NCBI RefSeq assembly: GCF_020740795.1
Contig: NC_067282.1
Coordinates: 130,939,132-131,003,131 of the forward strand
Direction: 5' to 3'
DNA length: 64,000 bases
Source: Apus apus
Lineage: Eukaryota > Chordata > Aves > Apodiformes > Apodidae
Positions 51,301-58,100 of the stretch are shown piece after piece. The notes under the pieces are model-generated. The model ran no database searches. It saw only the letters and a program-made list of their open reading frames with translations, and was not told the DNA's origin. Both the position numbers and the translations under genes were made by a program. Position 1 is the first letter of the stretch, and each line of letters starts with the position of its first letter.

Positions 51301-54300
51301 TCTTTTAACTTTAAGGTAATGGCTGTTACACCTTAACATGATATTTCAAGTGTGGTTTTATGTGTGTGCGTTTGTGTGGTTTTCTTTGTCTCGTCATGCG
51401 CTGTGCTCTGCTACCTGCTCCATTTGGTAACTTTCTGTCTCAAATATGGGCTGATGCAATCAAAAAGGAGGATACGCTTTTTTCAGTCACCCCCATCAAC
51501 CCAAGGGAACTGCATGTGGTCCCACTTAGAAGATGAAATGTTCACAGAAGCTGAAATGGCTGTGTTCTCATGCAGTGGTTAAAAAATACTGTTCATGCAG
51601 GATTCTCTCCTTGGGGCAATAGAGGAAGGGTTCAGCAGAGAGATGAAAAAAATAGATGGAAGCTAGTAAAAATGTCTGTAGGAATTTCTGTAAGCACCAT
51701 TAGGAGAATTGAGGCATGTGTAATTTTGGTGTTTTGCTGGAAGCTGTGTAGCCAGTCTTGCTTCAAATGCTTGGGGAGGGGTGGGGGTGGAAGGGAGCAA
51801 TTAGTGTGGAAAGAAGCTGCTTTAAAGAATATGCTTTGGGCTGCACTTGTCATTTGATTCTTCTCTGTGTGTCACTTCAAGCTAAGTATCAACATCTATT
51901 TTTTTTGTTATACATTTTGTATAAAAACAGATGGTATTTTATGTGAACAGTGAGTAATCCAGTCATGTCTTGATAGAGTCAGTAGTGCCTCTTATTTGTA
52001 TAGCCATCATCAGCCCTTCGAAGAGTTAGCATTGCAGCCTTGCCTAGGAGTGCTGGAAATGCAGGTATTGGGGTGCCACTGGTAAGTAAGGGTTCCCAGA
52101 TGGTGAGGCACTTTACCTTCTCAAAATTGGCTGGGCTGAAACATGAAAGTGCCAATGCAGTGAAGTGTTAAACTTCTTCTCCAGGCTCAGCTCCATGAAC
52201 CTGATGGAGATGAACGGAGTGACAAGTTCCACAGGAGAACCAGCAGCTGGTAAAGTTACTTTGGCTTGTCTTGGAATAGGGTTTAATAGTTGTCAACTCT
52301 ATCTGTGCCTGTTATTAAGTAGCTTATGGAGCATCTTGAGGTATAATCATGTTTAATATTTTACATGCTCCAATAGGTAAAGGAGCCCTTGTGGCTAAAT
52401 GTTGCAGCTGCTCTTTTATTTATTAATGGTTGAGAGTTAAAAAATTCCCAGGACTTTCTTGCTGTAGCACTAAAATATGAAATCAAGGCAGCTCATATTG
52501 ATGGATCTGGTTTTGTTGAGCGTTTGTTTGTTTTTTGGTTGTTTAAGTTTTTAAAACAAACAACAATCCTGGTTTCAGGTAACTGATCTTGAAACTTATC
52601 TAAGACCTAGCAAAACAAGTAGGCTGCTGCTGAATTTCTGTAATTTTCTGCTATATATTTGATGGGGAAATTGAGGCAAATATCGTCAAAATACGACAGG
52701 GGGCGACTGGGAGCAAAGCCAAATGAGAAGCGTCCTTCACTGCAGAGGTTCATTAGCACATTTTCCTGGGCCGACTATGAAGACCAACACCCTGAAGCAA
52801 AGTAAGTTCAACAGCAACCTCCTGTGAGGTGTGTGTGTGCAGGGTTGGTTGGGTTCCTGCTAATGAACTCTCAACTGCCCCCCACCTGATCAGAGCTACC
52901 AAGTCAAGCTGTTTTTGAGCTCTGTCAAATTGAATGTTGGATGGAAAAGCTTTGGAACTGTTGATGCTTGCTTACAGAGATGAGCAGTCGGAATTGCCTG
53001 CTGAAGTACAAGAAGAACCATCAAGGAAAGAAAGTATCTCTGAAAAAGGAAAACATTCATTGAAATGGAACCTGGAGTCAGTGTAAGTTTTCTCACATCA
53101 TCAGGAGGTAAAGCTGTGTTTGGGTGGTAACCATAGGAAGGTGAAGCAAAGCAGTAGATTTGATTGGGTTGTTAATGCTGATTTAAACCAACTGGGAATG
53201 AGTCACATGAGGTGCCAGAGACACCTCAGCCAGGGTTCTTTACTAATCCTAAGGGTGAGAGGAAGAGAAGGCTGGTGCTGTGATCCCACCCCCTTTCATT
53301 CCTCTGTGACAACTGCTCTAGCTAGGCCACTAGCTCATGCTAACTTTTGCTCTTGTGAAAAACAAGGGGTTGAGGCCTACACAAAGCTTAACAGTGGCTT
53401 TGGAGCACACTGAGACACAAGTAGTTGTTAAGACTAACTCCAGACTGTTCTAGCTCATTTTTTTAATAAGTCAGGGAGAGTGTGCAGTCCTGAACAAGTA
53501 TCTTGCGGAAGTCCTTGCCTTGCTCTCTGCAGAGGAACTGTTTATTGCATATGAATATCCTACGCTGAAGTCTCCACTGTTGAGCATTCCAGATGAAGAG
53601 GGAGACGAGTGTTGTAAAACTGAGAAAACAGCAAAAAGAAATGTTTTCTGTTGTTAAAGGCTGGAGGTACCCAATGACATGAGAGGTCTTAGGATGGGAG
53701 CCAGTGGGAGTAAGGTTTCTCCCTAACCTCAGGGAAGGCACCAAAGCCCTATAAAACAATGAAATACAAGGCCAGTATTTTCAGTGTTCTACAAACAAGA
53801 TTTATTGAAGAACATGCCAACTTCTGTGAATCTTCTTCAGAAACAGTGTATGGTACAGGGAGCGTGACTGGACTTGAGAGAGTTGGGTCAGTCACCTAAA
53901 TAGCTAGTCAAGAGCTTGCTTACTAGAAGTCTGCATTTTAAACCCTGAGCACAAGCTACCACTGCACAGAGCTCCCCACACAGTAACAACCTTGTCCCTT
54001 GTGGTAGCTAAGGATCTATCTGTTATGTTTCTTTGTGGGGTCTGGTTTGCTTTAGGGCTTTCTAGGGCGGGGGAGAGGGGTGGGAAAAGGGCTTCCAAGT
54101 TTTGAAGAAAAACTGACCTGGGCTATGACTTGCCCTTCTGTGCAGGTGCAATTTAGTGTCATCGTGGGCGTCCCATTTCAAGACCTCCTTTTCCAACGCT
54201 AACAAAACTCTCTGGGTTTCTGTTTCCATCCTGGTGCTGCTTGCTGCTCTTACAAGCTTCCTCACGGGGCTGTCTCTTCAAAGACCAGCAGATGCAGCAC

Positions 54301-54860
54301 CTGTTGGAACTGGGGACTCCTGGACTTCACTACAGCAACTGCTGTGGCCATATACAGGACTTCAACACAACGGACCACCCCCAGTATAACAAAGATTCTT
54401 CTATACTTCCAAGTTCTGGATGACAGTTTGAGAAGCTGAGATAATATATTTAAGGTTACTTATTTGGGTTTGTTTTCTTGGGATGTGGGTGTTTTGGGGG
54501 AGATGATTTTTTTTTTTTTTTGTTAAAGCATGACTTGAAATTGAAAAATACTTCTTTGTTTGTTTGGTTTTTTCAACCCCCATTCTGACAAAAGTCATCT
54601 TTACAAGTACCTAAAAGGATCTTTGTTCTATTCAGGTTTATAATAAAACAGTTAGTGATTTTGATTTTGAACATAGCTAACAATAAATATGACTAAGTGG
54701 TCTAGCCATAAAAGAATAAAGAACTTATTTTGCTGCAACAAAAATAGAATGTTTGCATTTTAGTCACTGAAGCTGTTCCAAGAATTTGAATAGAAAAGGA
54801 TTTAAGTTTTCAAATGTAACTTTATTGAAAGCTTTTGATAATAAAGTTTTAAAGGAAAGC
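15266..54860 (+). CDS. IRAG2: IRAG2 (LRMP/JAW1), long form, 42 coding exons, CDS 15293-54389
   Basis: IRAG2 (lymphoid-restricted membrane protein) is a tail-anchored protein of the ER and outer nuclear membrane. It is known to bind IP3 receptors and to act as a KASH protein with SUN partners; the zebrafish form (futile cycle) attaches centrosomes to the pronucleus. My 42-exon model has consistent GT-AG sites and phases and totals 4,572 nt, 1,523 residues. Residues 1-198 are Ser-rich and probably disordered; about 212-295 form a degenerate EF-hand pair like KASH5; about 345-845 are mostly coiled coil; 866-1170 are low-complexity, acidic linker; 1171-1311 are the coiled coil shared with IRAG1/MRVI1; 1465-1487 are the transmembrane helix; 1488-1523 are a luminal tail ending GPPPV. 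Known mammalian JAW1 is about 540-555 residues, matching only the 3' part. Start: an in-frame TGA lies 21 bases before the ATG. Exon 22 and a few cassette candidates are uncertain. Confidence 0.88.
16097..16440 (-). repeat. CR1 LINE 3' end, antisense to IRAG2
   Basis: Reverse-complement CR1: 'catagaacggtttgggttgg', 'aagggaccttaaagatcacc', then the 'ccaacctggcctt' and 'caccaccctcacac' blocks. It lies in IRAG2 intron 1. Confidence 0.95.
17060..17170 (+). CDS. IRAG2: IRAG2 exon 2, first half of the EF-hand-like module
   Basis: In 1, out 1. It encodes [18 protein letters not shown], then [18 protein letters not shown]. The helix plus C-D-x-E-R-T-G resembles the first degenerate EF-hand of KASH5. 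Confidence 0.9.
17972..18152 (+). CDS. IRAG2: IRAG2 exon 3, second half of the EF-hand-like module
   Basis: In 1, out 2. It encodes [13 protein letters not shown], then [16 protein letters not shown], then [16 protein letters not shown]. The LDPD...VDLETY element is the second EF-hand-like loop. Several calcium-ligand positions are not acidic, so calcium binding is doubtful. Confidence 0.92.
18372..18448 (+). CDS. IRAG2: IRAG2 exon 4
   Basis: In 2, out 1. It encodes [20 protein letters not shown] and KNTSE. The acceptor is CCTTGTTTCAG and the donor GTGCAG. A very short intron of 79 nt follows. Confidence 0.85.
18528..18606 (+). CDS. IRAG2: IRAG2 exon 5
   Basis: In 1, out 2. It encodes [20 protein letters not shown] and VSKGD; a SLEAFGGD-type motif also precedes the coiled coil in KASH5. 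The donor is GTAAGT. Confidence 0.9.
19586..19744 (+). CDS. IRAG2: IRAG2 exon 6, start of the coiled coil
   Basis: In 2, out 2. It encodes [20 protein letters not shown] and then [20 protein letters not shown], a clear heptad pattern. The acceptor is CTGCAACAG and the donor GTGTGG. Confidence 0.93.
20890..21007 (+). CDS. IRAG2: IRAG2 exon 7, coiled coil
   Basis: In 2, out 0. It encodes [20 protein letters not shown] and [19 protein letters not shown], strongly helical and charged. The donor is GTAGGT. Confidence 0.92.
22409..22459 (+). CDS. IRAG2: IRAG2 exon 8, coiled coil
   Basis: 51 nt, in 0, out 0: [17 protein letters not shown]. The acceptor follows a long T-rich tract; the donor is GTAAAA. 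Confidence 0.88.
23584..23661 (+). CDS. IRAG2: IRAG2 exon 9, coiled coil
   Basis: 78 nt, in 0, out 0: [18 protein letters not shown], then SKNAADLQ. The acceptor is TTCTTGTTCAG and the donor GTAAGC. Confidence 0.88.
24218..24274 (+). CDS. IRAG2: IRAG2 exon 10, coiled coil
   Basis: 57 nt, in 0, out 0: [19 protein letters not shown]. The acceptor is TTTTCACTCTTTAG and the donor GTTAGT. Confidence 0.85.
26295..26354 (+). CDS. IRAG2: IRAG2 exon 11, coiled coil
   Basis: 60 nt, in 0, out 0: [20 protein letters not shown]. The acceptor is AATGTCCGCAG and the donor GTATGG. A 104-nt intron follows. Confidence 0.87.
26459..26523 (+). CDS. IRAG2: IRAG2 exon 12, coiled coil
   Basis: In 0, out 2: [20 protein letters not shown]. 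The donor is GTGAGT. An 89-nt intron follows. Confidence 0.88.
26613..26712 (+). CDS. IRAG2: IRAG2 exon 13
   Basis: In 2, out 0: [18 protein letters not shown], then [15 protein letters not shown]. The acceptor lies behind a long T tract; the donor is GTACGA. Confidence 0.85.
27875..27955 (+). CDS. IRAG2: IRAG2 exon 14 (probable, 81 nt, phase-neutral)
   Basis: In 0, out 0: [15 protein letters not shown], then [12 protein letters not shown]. The acceptor CCCCTATTACAG and donor GTAAGG are good and the frame is fully open. Because the exon is symmetrical it could also be an optional cassette, or a chance match. Confidence 0.62.
28263..28376 (+). CDS. IRAG2: IRAG2 exon 15
   Basis: In 0, out 0: [19 protein letters not shown], then [12 protein letters not shown]. 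The acceptor is CTCTTCAAAG and the donor GTCAGT. The LDETL...[10 protein letters not shown] pattern is strongly coding-like and helical. Confidence 0.9.
28747..28848 (+). CDS. IRAG2: IRAG2 exon 16
   Basis: In 0, out 0: [20 protein letters not shown], then [14 protein letters not shown]. The acceptor is TTTGCTTTTCAG and the donor GTAAGT. A 3.3-kb intron with a TAA microsatellite follows. Confidence 0.92.
30381..30424. repeat. (TAA)n microsatellite
   Basis: About 14.5 uninterrupted TAA units in IRAG2 intron 16. Such a pure run is likely to vary in length between individuals. Confidence 0.95.
32173..32336 (+). CDS. IRAG2: IRAG2 exon 17, coiled coil
   Basis: In 0, out 2: [20 protein letters not shown], then [18 protein letters not shown]. 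Lys/Arg-rich helix. The donor is GTACCC. Confidence 0.9.
33296..33333. repeat. (TG)n(TA)n compound microsatellite
   Basis: Alternating TG units pass directly into TA units in IRAG2 intron 17. Confidence 0.92.
33967..34081 (+). CDS. IRAG2: IRAG2 exon 18, coiled coil
   Basis: In 2, out 0: [20 protein letters not shown], then [18 protein letters not shown]. The donor is GTGAGG. Confidence 0.92.
34517..34679 (+). CDS. IRAG2: IRAG2 exon 19, coiled coil
   Basis: In 0, out 1: [20 protein letters not shown], then [19 protein letters not shown]. The acceptor is TGTGCTTAG and the donor GTGAGT. Confidence 0.92.
36497..36558 (+). CDS. IRAG2: IRAG2 exon 20
   Basis: 62 nt, in 1, out 0: [20 protein letters not shown]. 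The acceptor is CTCTTCATAG and the donor GTATGA. It is the only in-phase bridge seen between exons 19 and 21. Confidence 0.82.
37477..37542 (+). CDS. IRAG2: IRAG2 exon 21
   Basis: In 0, out 0: [18 protein letters not shown], then VKRK. The acceptor is TATTGCAACAG and the donor is a perfect GTAAGT. Confidence 0.85.
38520..38628 (+). CDS. IRAG2: IRAG2 exon 22 (tentative)
   Basis: In 0, out 1: [15 protein letters not shown], then [11 protein letters not shown]. It is needed because exon 21 ends in phase 0 and exon 23 requires phase 1. The acceptor is TTTCCAATTAG followed by CAG, a tandem NAGNAG. Two in-phase donors exist, GTACTT after 38595 and GTAGGA after 38628. A rival bridge at 38048-38169 has a poorer donor. 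Confidence 0.5.
39792..39939 (+). CDS. IRAG2: IRAG2 exon 23
   Basis: In 1, out 2: [20 protein letters not shown], then [20 protein letters not shown]. Ser/Asn-rich linker. The acceptor is TCTCTCTTAACAG and the donor GTAAGA. Only this frame is open. Confidence 0.75.
40061..40127 (+). CDS. IRAG2: IRAG2 exon 24
   Basis: 67 nt, in 2, out 0: [20 protein letters not shown], then TK. The acceptor is CATCTCTTATAG and the donor GTAATA. Phase fits both neighbours. Confidence 0.78.
40282..40354 (+). CDS. IRAG2: IRAG2 exon 25
   Basis: 73 nt, in 0, out 1: [20 protein letters not shown], then QGLQ. The acceptor is ACTCTCATTTAG. The donor GTCTTT is weak, but phase links exons 24 and 26. Confidence 0.72.
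40797..40840 (+). CDS. IRAG2: IRAG2 exon 26, holds a possible internal start
   Basis: 44 nt, in 1, out 0: [15 protein letters not shown], with a strong donor GTGAGT. Starting at the first of the two Met codons (40817) would give a protein of about 518 residues, near the size of mammalian JAW1 (540-555). Confidence 0.75.
44173..44219 (+). CDS. IRAG2: IRAG2 exon 27
   Basis: 47 nt, in 0, out 2: [15 protein letters not shown]. The acceptor is CTCCTTCCATTCAG and the donor GTCAGG. An 83-nt intron follows. Confidence 0.82.
44303..44370 (+). CDS. IRAG2: IRAG2 exon 28
   Basis: 68 nt, in 2, out 1: [20 protein letters not shown], then VT. The acceptor is TTTTATTTTGACAG and the donor GTAAAC. Confidence 0.87.
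44498..44614 (+). CDS. IRAG2: IRAG2 exon 29
   Basis: In 1, out 1: [20 protein letters not shown], then [18 protein letters not shown]. Acidic, Ser-rich linker. The donor is GTACCA. Confidence 0.87.
46519..46601 (+). CDS. IRAG2: IRAG2 exon 30
   Basis: In 1, out 0: [20 protein letters not shown], then SVLKQDM. The acceptor is TTTCTCCCCAG and the donor GTAAGA. Confidence 0.88.
46738..46810 (+). CDS. IRAG2: IRAG2 exon 31
   Basis: In 0, out 1: [20 protein letters not shown], then PSRK. The acceptor is GTGCCTGTAG and the donor GTAAGA. Confidence 0.85.
47609..47663 (+). CDS. IRAG2: IRAG2 exon 32
   Basis: 55 nt, in 1, out 2: [17 protein letters not shown]. The acceptor is CTCTCTTCTCAG and the donor GTAAGT. 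An 83-nt intron follows. Confidence 0.85.
47747..47774 (+). CDS. IRAG2: IRAG2 exon 33 (28-nt small exon)
   Basis: In 2, out 0: DSPNEKEVE. The acceptor is CTTATCCTACAG and the donor GTAAGT. Phase fits both sides. Confidence 0.83.
48324..48464 (+). CDS. IRAG2: IRAG2 exon 34, IRAG-family coiled coil
   Basis: 141 nt, in 0, out 0: [20 protein letters not shown], then [19 protein letters not shown]. This is the best-conserved block of the IRAG1/IRAG2 family, the region used to interact with IP3 receptors in the family. Confidence 0.95.
48901..49035 (+). CDS. IRAG2: IRAG2 exon 35, IRAG-family coiled coil
   Basis: 135 nt, in 0, out 0: [20 protein letters not shown], then [20 protein letters not shown]. 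The acceptor is ATATGCCTCTTAG and the donor GTAACT. Confidence 0.95.
49851..49998 (+). CDS. IRAG2: IRAG2 exon 36, IRAG-family coiled coil
   Basis: In 0, out 1: [20 protein letters not shown], then [20 protein letters not shown]. The acceptor is CACTCTGTCAG and the donor GTAAAG. Confidence 0.95.
50143..50543 (+). repeat. CR1 LINE 3' end
   Basis: About 400 bases match the CR1 3' region in sense: 'gaggaaaggctgagggagct', 'agcactggaacaggctgccc' and 'ggttggactggatgatcttc', ending in 'tgtgattctgtga'. It sits in IRAG2 intron 36. It has lost the 5' portion and most of its reading frame, as is usual for CR1. Confidence 0.93.
51272..51315 (+). CDS. IRAG2: IRAG2 exon 37
   Basis: 44 nt, in 1, out 0: [14 protein letters not shown]. 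The acceptor is GATCTCTTCACAG and the donor GTAATG. Confidence 0.87.
52004..52081 (+). CDS. IRAG2: IRAG2 exon 38
   Basis: 78 nt, in 0, out 0: [20 protein letters not shown], then GIGVPL. RRVS is a potential basophilic-kinase site (PKA or PKG type). The donor is GTAAGT. Confidence 0.88.
52185..52249 (+). CDS. IRAG2: IRAG2 exon 39
   Basis: In 0, out 2: [20 protein letters not shown], then S. The acceptor is ACTTCTTCTCCAG and the donor GTAAAG. Confidence 0.87.
52700..52801 (+). CDS. IRAG2: IRAG2 exon 40
   Basis: In 2, out 2: [20 protein letters not shown], then [17 protein letters not shown] is another possible basophilic-kinase site. The donor is GTAAGT. Confidence 0.88.
52978..53082 (+). CDS. 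IRAG2: IRAG2 exon 41
   Basis: In 2, out 2: [20 protein letters not shown], then [14 protein letters not shown]. Acidic, then basic, just ahead of the membrane anchor. The donor is GTAAGT. Confidence 0.88.
54146..54860 (+). CDS. IRAG2: IRAG2 exon 42: membrane anchor, KASH-like tail, stop at 54387-54389, 3' UTR
   Basis: In 2. It encodes a cytosolic stretch, the transmembrane helix around [18 protein letters not shown], and a 36-residue luminal tail ending [12 protein letters not shown]. The tail length and the terminal proline triplet with one last residue are KASH-like and would sit in the SUN groove. The 3' UTR holds AATAAA at 54642, 54682, 54715 and 54840, so several 3' ends are possible. 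Confidence 0.95.
54642..54845 (+). promoter_or_regulatory. IRAG2: Cluster of four AATAAA poly(A) signals of IRAG2
   Basis: Canonical AATAAA hexamers at 54642-54647, 54682-54687, 54715-54720 and 54840-54845. Using the last one would bring the transcript to about 54860, inside the DNAI7 3' UTR on the other strand. Confidence 0.7.
54821..54826 (-). promoter_or_regulatory. DNAI7: DNAI7 poly(A) signal AATAAA
   Basis: The plus-strand TTTATT is AATAAA on the minus strand, 44 bases past the DNAI7 stop. It would give a very short 3' UTR of roughly 60-70 nt. Confidence 0.6.
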
Positions 54861-54869
54861 AAGAAGTGC

Positions 54870-55139
54870 TTAAGAGTATGTTAAAACTCTTGTAGCAAGG
54901 AGCAGCTGATACACAACATCAATGAATAGGAAGCCTGCTGTTTCCACTTTATCAATTGCTTCTTTGCTGGCAAAGTCTTTAAGCATATGGTAGAGTGTGG
55001 AGTGAAATTCAGAATCATCTTCTAGCTCTTCTGAAAAAGCTTCACTGTTTTCAGTGATCTTCAGCTTTTGTGCTTTCTCACCATCAAATAGATAAAGAGA
55101 CCAGTCTTTGACAACACCTGCTTTAAGATGCTCACTTAC
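54870..55139 (-). CDS. DNAI7: DNAI7 terminal exon and stop
   Basis: In 0: VSEHLKAGVVKDWSLYLFDG, then later VYQLLLATRVLTYS, with TAA at 54870-54872. The exon begins with the bases GTAAGT straight after its acceptor AG, so the junction looks like a donor site. Confidence 0.9.
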   Translation of the reverse strand, partial: VSEHLKAGVVKDWSLYLFDGEKAQKLKITENSEAFSEELEDDSEFHSTLYHMLKDFASKEAIDKVETAGFLFIDVVYQLLLATRVLTYS

Positions 55140-58100
55140 CTATTGCAGAAAAAAGAAACACACTGCAAGATGAAGCTCATGATACTGAGAGGGTATAAAT
55201 TCTAGGCTGAAATTCTAAATTCTAATATACTCATGAGTGCCATATGGAAACAATACCAGGGTGCTTTGAACTCCTAAGAAACCTCTGTGTCTATGAGACT
55301 ATGTACCAGGCACTGTATCAATGTCAAAATCTGATGTCTAGTTTGTCTCTGTAAAATGCAAGGATTGGTCACTCCAGCTTTCCTTCTGTTCCTGACTCCT
55401 CTGAAGAGAGTAGCTCAATGCAACAGGCATAGTTTGTTTCAGTTCTTTCTTGAGGGATTGTTAGGTTAAGTATTTGTATGTCACATGCATCTAGCTCAAG
55501 AGTAAGAGAATCTCTCATCATTTCAGCAGTGGTATGCTCTCTATCTACAAGCCCAACTGGAAGTATTTTCTGTGGTTTCAGAGAATTTTCAACTGCATGT
55601 GTGTCAGTTTGGGAAAAAAAAAAAAAAAATCAAAACTTCAGTTGCTCCTTTACACTAAGGAACAAATGAAAACCCAGACAGACAAGAAGAAATTTCCAGT
55701 TATTAGTTAATAAAACATGCAGATCAGATGGCTATCCAGCTACAGTAGGTTTCATAATGAAAATCAGCATCCAGCTTATCACCCCAGCTTTGGCTAAAGC
55801 CTTCACAGCTGACCTGCCAAGTACATATCCTAGCAGGTTAGCAAGTGTCTTTGTTATTGTGTCCCATTAGAGATCTCAAACAGCTGTGAGGAAGTGGAGA
55901 AGCAGGCTTTAAAGCTTTACTGAACATGCAGTGAACACTGCAAAGTAGCCAACCCTAAATCTTTTAAAACTGCTGCACTAAGACTGCAGGCAGAATGGAA
56001 GACAATGTTGTAGAAGTTAACAGCCTCTCTCTCTTTAGCTGCATTAGACTTCTGTGCTGGTTTTTTTCCTAGATGTTCAGTCTAAATTCACAAACCTTGA
56101 ACACCACTTGCTCTTCACCTGCTTCTTGATTCCACTTGCTCCAGGCAAAAGCAAAAGCACACACAAGCAGTGCAATCTGTTGATATGCCCTAATTTCTGT
56201 CAGGGGAGCCTGTAACACAGAAGTACAAGTTAGAAAATATATCTATCCTTCAGTCTAATACCCTGTGTTGTATAAAGGTAAGAAAAAGCTTGCTTTAAGC
56301 AGACTCCACTGGCAAAGGTGCCAGGACCTTTGTGTACTTGCCACCTGATTCTGCACAACTGGTGGTCATACAAGAAAATGTTACCTACATGAAAAACAGG
56401 TTGTAAAAAAAAAAAAAAAAATACAGGAAAACTAGCTTTACTTACCTTCTTATTCACAGAGACATACTTGTGAGAATGCTCTCCTGGGAAAATATTCACA
56501 CCAGCCTTTTTCAAAACTGCTCTTAGCTCAAGTGGACTTAGCCATTTTCCTGTCACGTGGGAAAGTACATGCTTCTCTTCCACCACTACTGAAGACAACA
56601 TACACTGATTACCCTGTTGTACAAACCAGGGAAAGCATCTTACTGGCTGTGAAAGCTATTTTCTGCTTCAGGTATCAACTATTAATAGTATCATCTTTGC
56701 TGTTCTGGATATGGCATACATGAGCTACAGCAACCAGTGCAGAGTGAGCTTCAACTTGCTCTTGTGGAAACATCCCAAATTCTTACTGAAGGGCAGTGTA
56801 ATAATCCAATACTCTCTTTAAACCTGCAAATGTTTTATTAAAAAAAAAAATATTTCCAGTACCTTAATTTGTATCTGAACTGCTGCAAAGACTGTTTTAA
56901 CTAGAAGTAGTGCTTCATCTGTACCAGTGGGTTGCAGTTCCCATGCCTGATAGGGCATGTTGAGATGAGCATCCTGGAGCAGGGCTATGGTGTAAAAGGT
57001 GCCCATCTCAAAGGTGACGCTCTTTTCTGATGTTCCATACTTTATGTTGCTGATGCCATCAGTTCTCCACTGTTGGCCTTTACAAGAGGGATGCAAAAAA
57101 AAATACAAAGCTGTGTATGTAAAGCCTGTGATACATGCTGGGGAAGAAGTAGTTGGTAAAGACATCATTGGTTCATTAATATTCAGTTAAGCTAAAATAT
57201 TAGGCACAAAATAAAGGTAATTCATTTCAGATAAAGACCTCCCTCAGTCTAATTGTCTTTAAGTACAAGATTGGGTAGCTTTGACAGGACAGCTTCTCCT
57301 TAATCTCTAAAGAAATACCAATACTAATGTAACTGTCATTGTACACCTATTCTACAGCAGTCCACAAGCCCATACTCAACAGTAACTTCAAAGACCAAAC
57401 CCTTTTAATAAGCTCTATTCTTTCATGAATGTAAATTCATAGGTATGTTGTATTTTCTCCTAACTAGAATATCAAATCTGGTTTTTAACATTCCATTTTT
57501 GTATTTTAATTGAATACCAATATATGTAGCTAGGAGATATTTTGGCTTAAAGCGTATTTTATGTGGCTTCATGCTAGCAAAACTTGATTTCTGGTATACA
57601 GTTGTACTCCTGCACATGAAATGCTGTGTATTTTTTCCATTCATATTAAAAAGCTACAGTAAAAAGCAGCAGCAAACAGTCCATATTAGATATGATGCAG
57701 AAGCAAAACAGGACCCCCAAAAAATTAAAATAAGAAACAAATCTAAAAACAAAACCGAAATTAATTTAATATTCCAGTCCTCACATTACTTCTGGGTTTT
57801 GAATTGGTTCTTATCTTTACAGCTGGATTCTGGAAATATTCAAACTCAGCTGTAATTTCTGTTTTATGTCCTAAGTTGGTACCTGTAGGATCCCACCGGG
57901 CAATCATAGGCTCCTCAAAAAACATCACACTGTCTGAAAGCGCAAGGGTTATCTGTATTGGTGGATGTGTGGCATCTTCATTCTCTTCTGGGGGATATGG
58001 GTATGCCTCAAATCCAGCATCAACTAGCTTTGGCAAGGTAGGGAAAAGAGAGAGACCATGCTTATTAGAACACACAGCAGTCTACTTTTTAAGTCCACCT

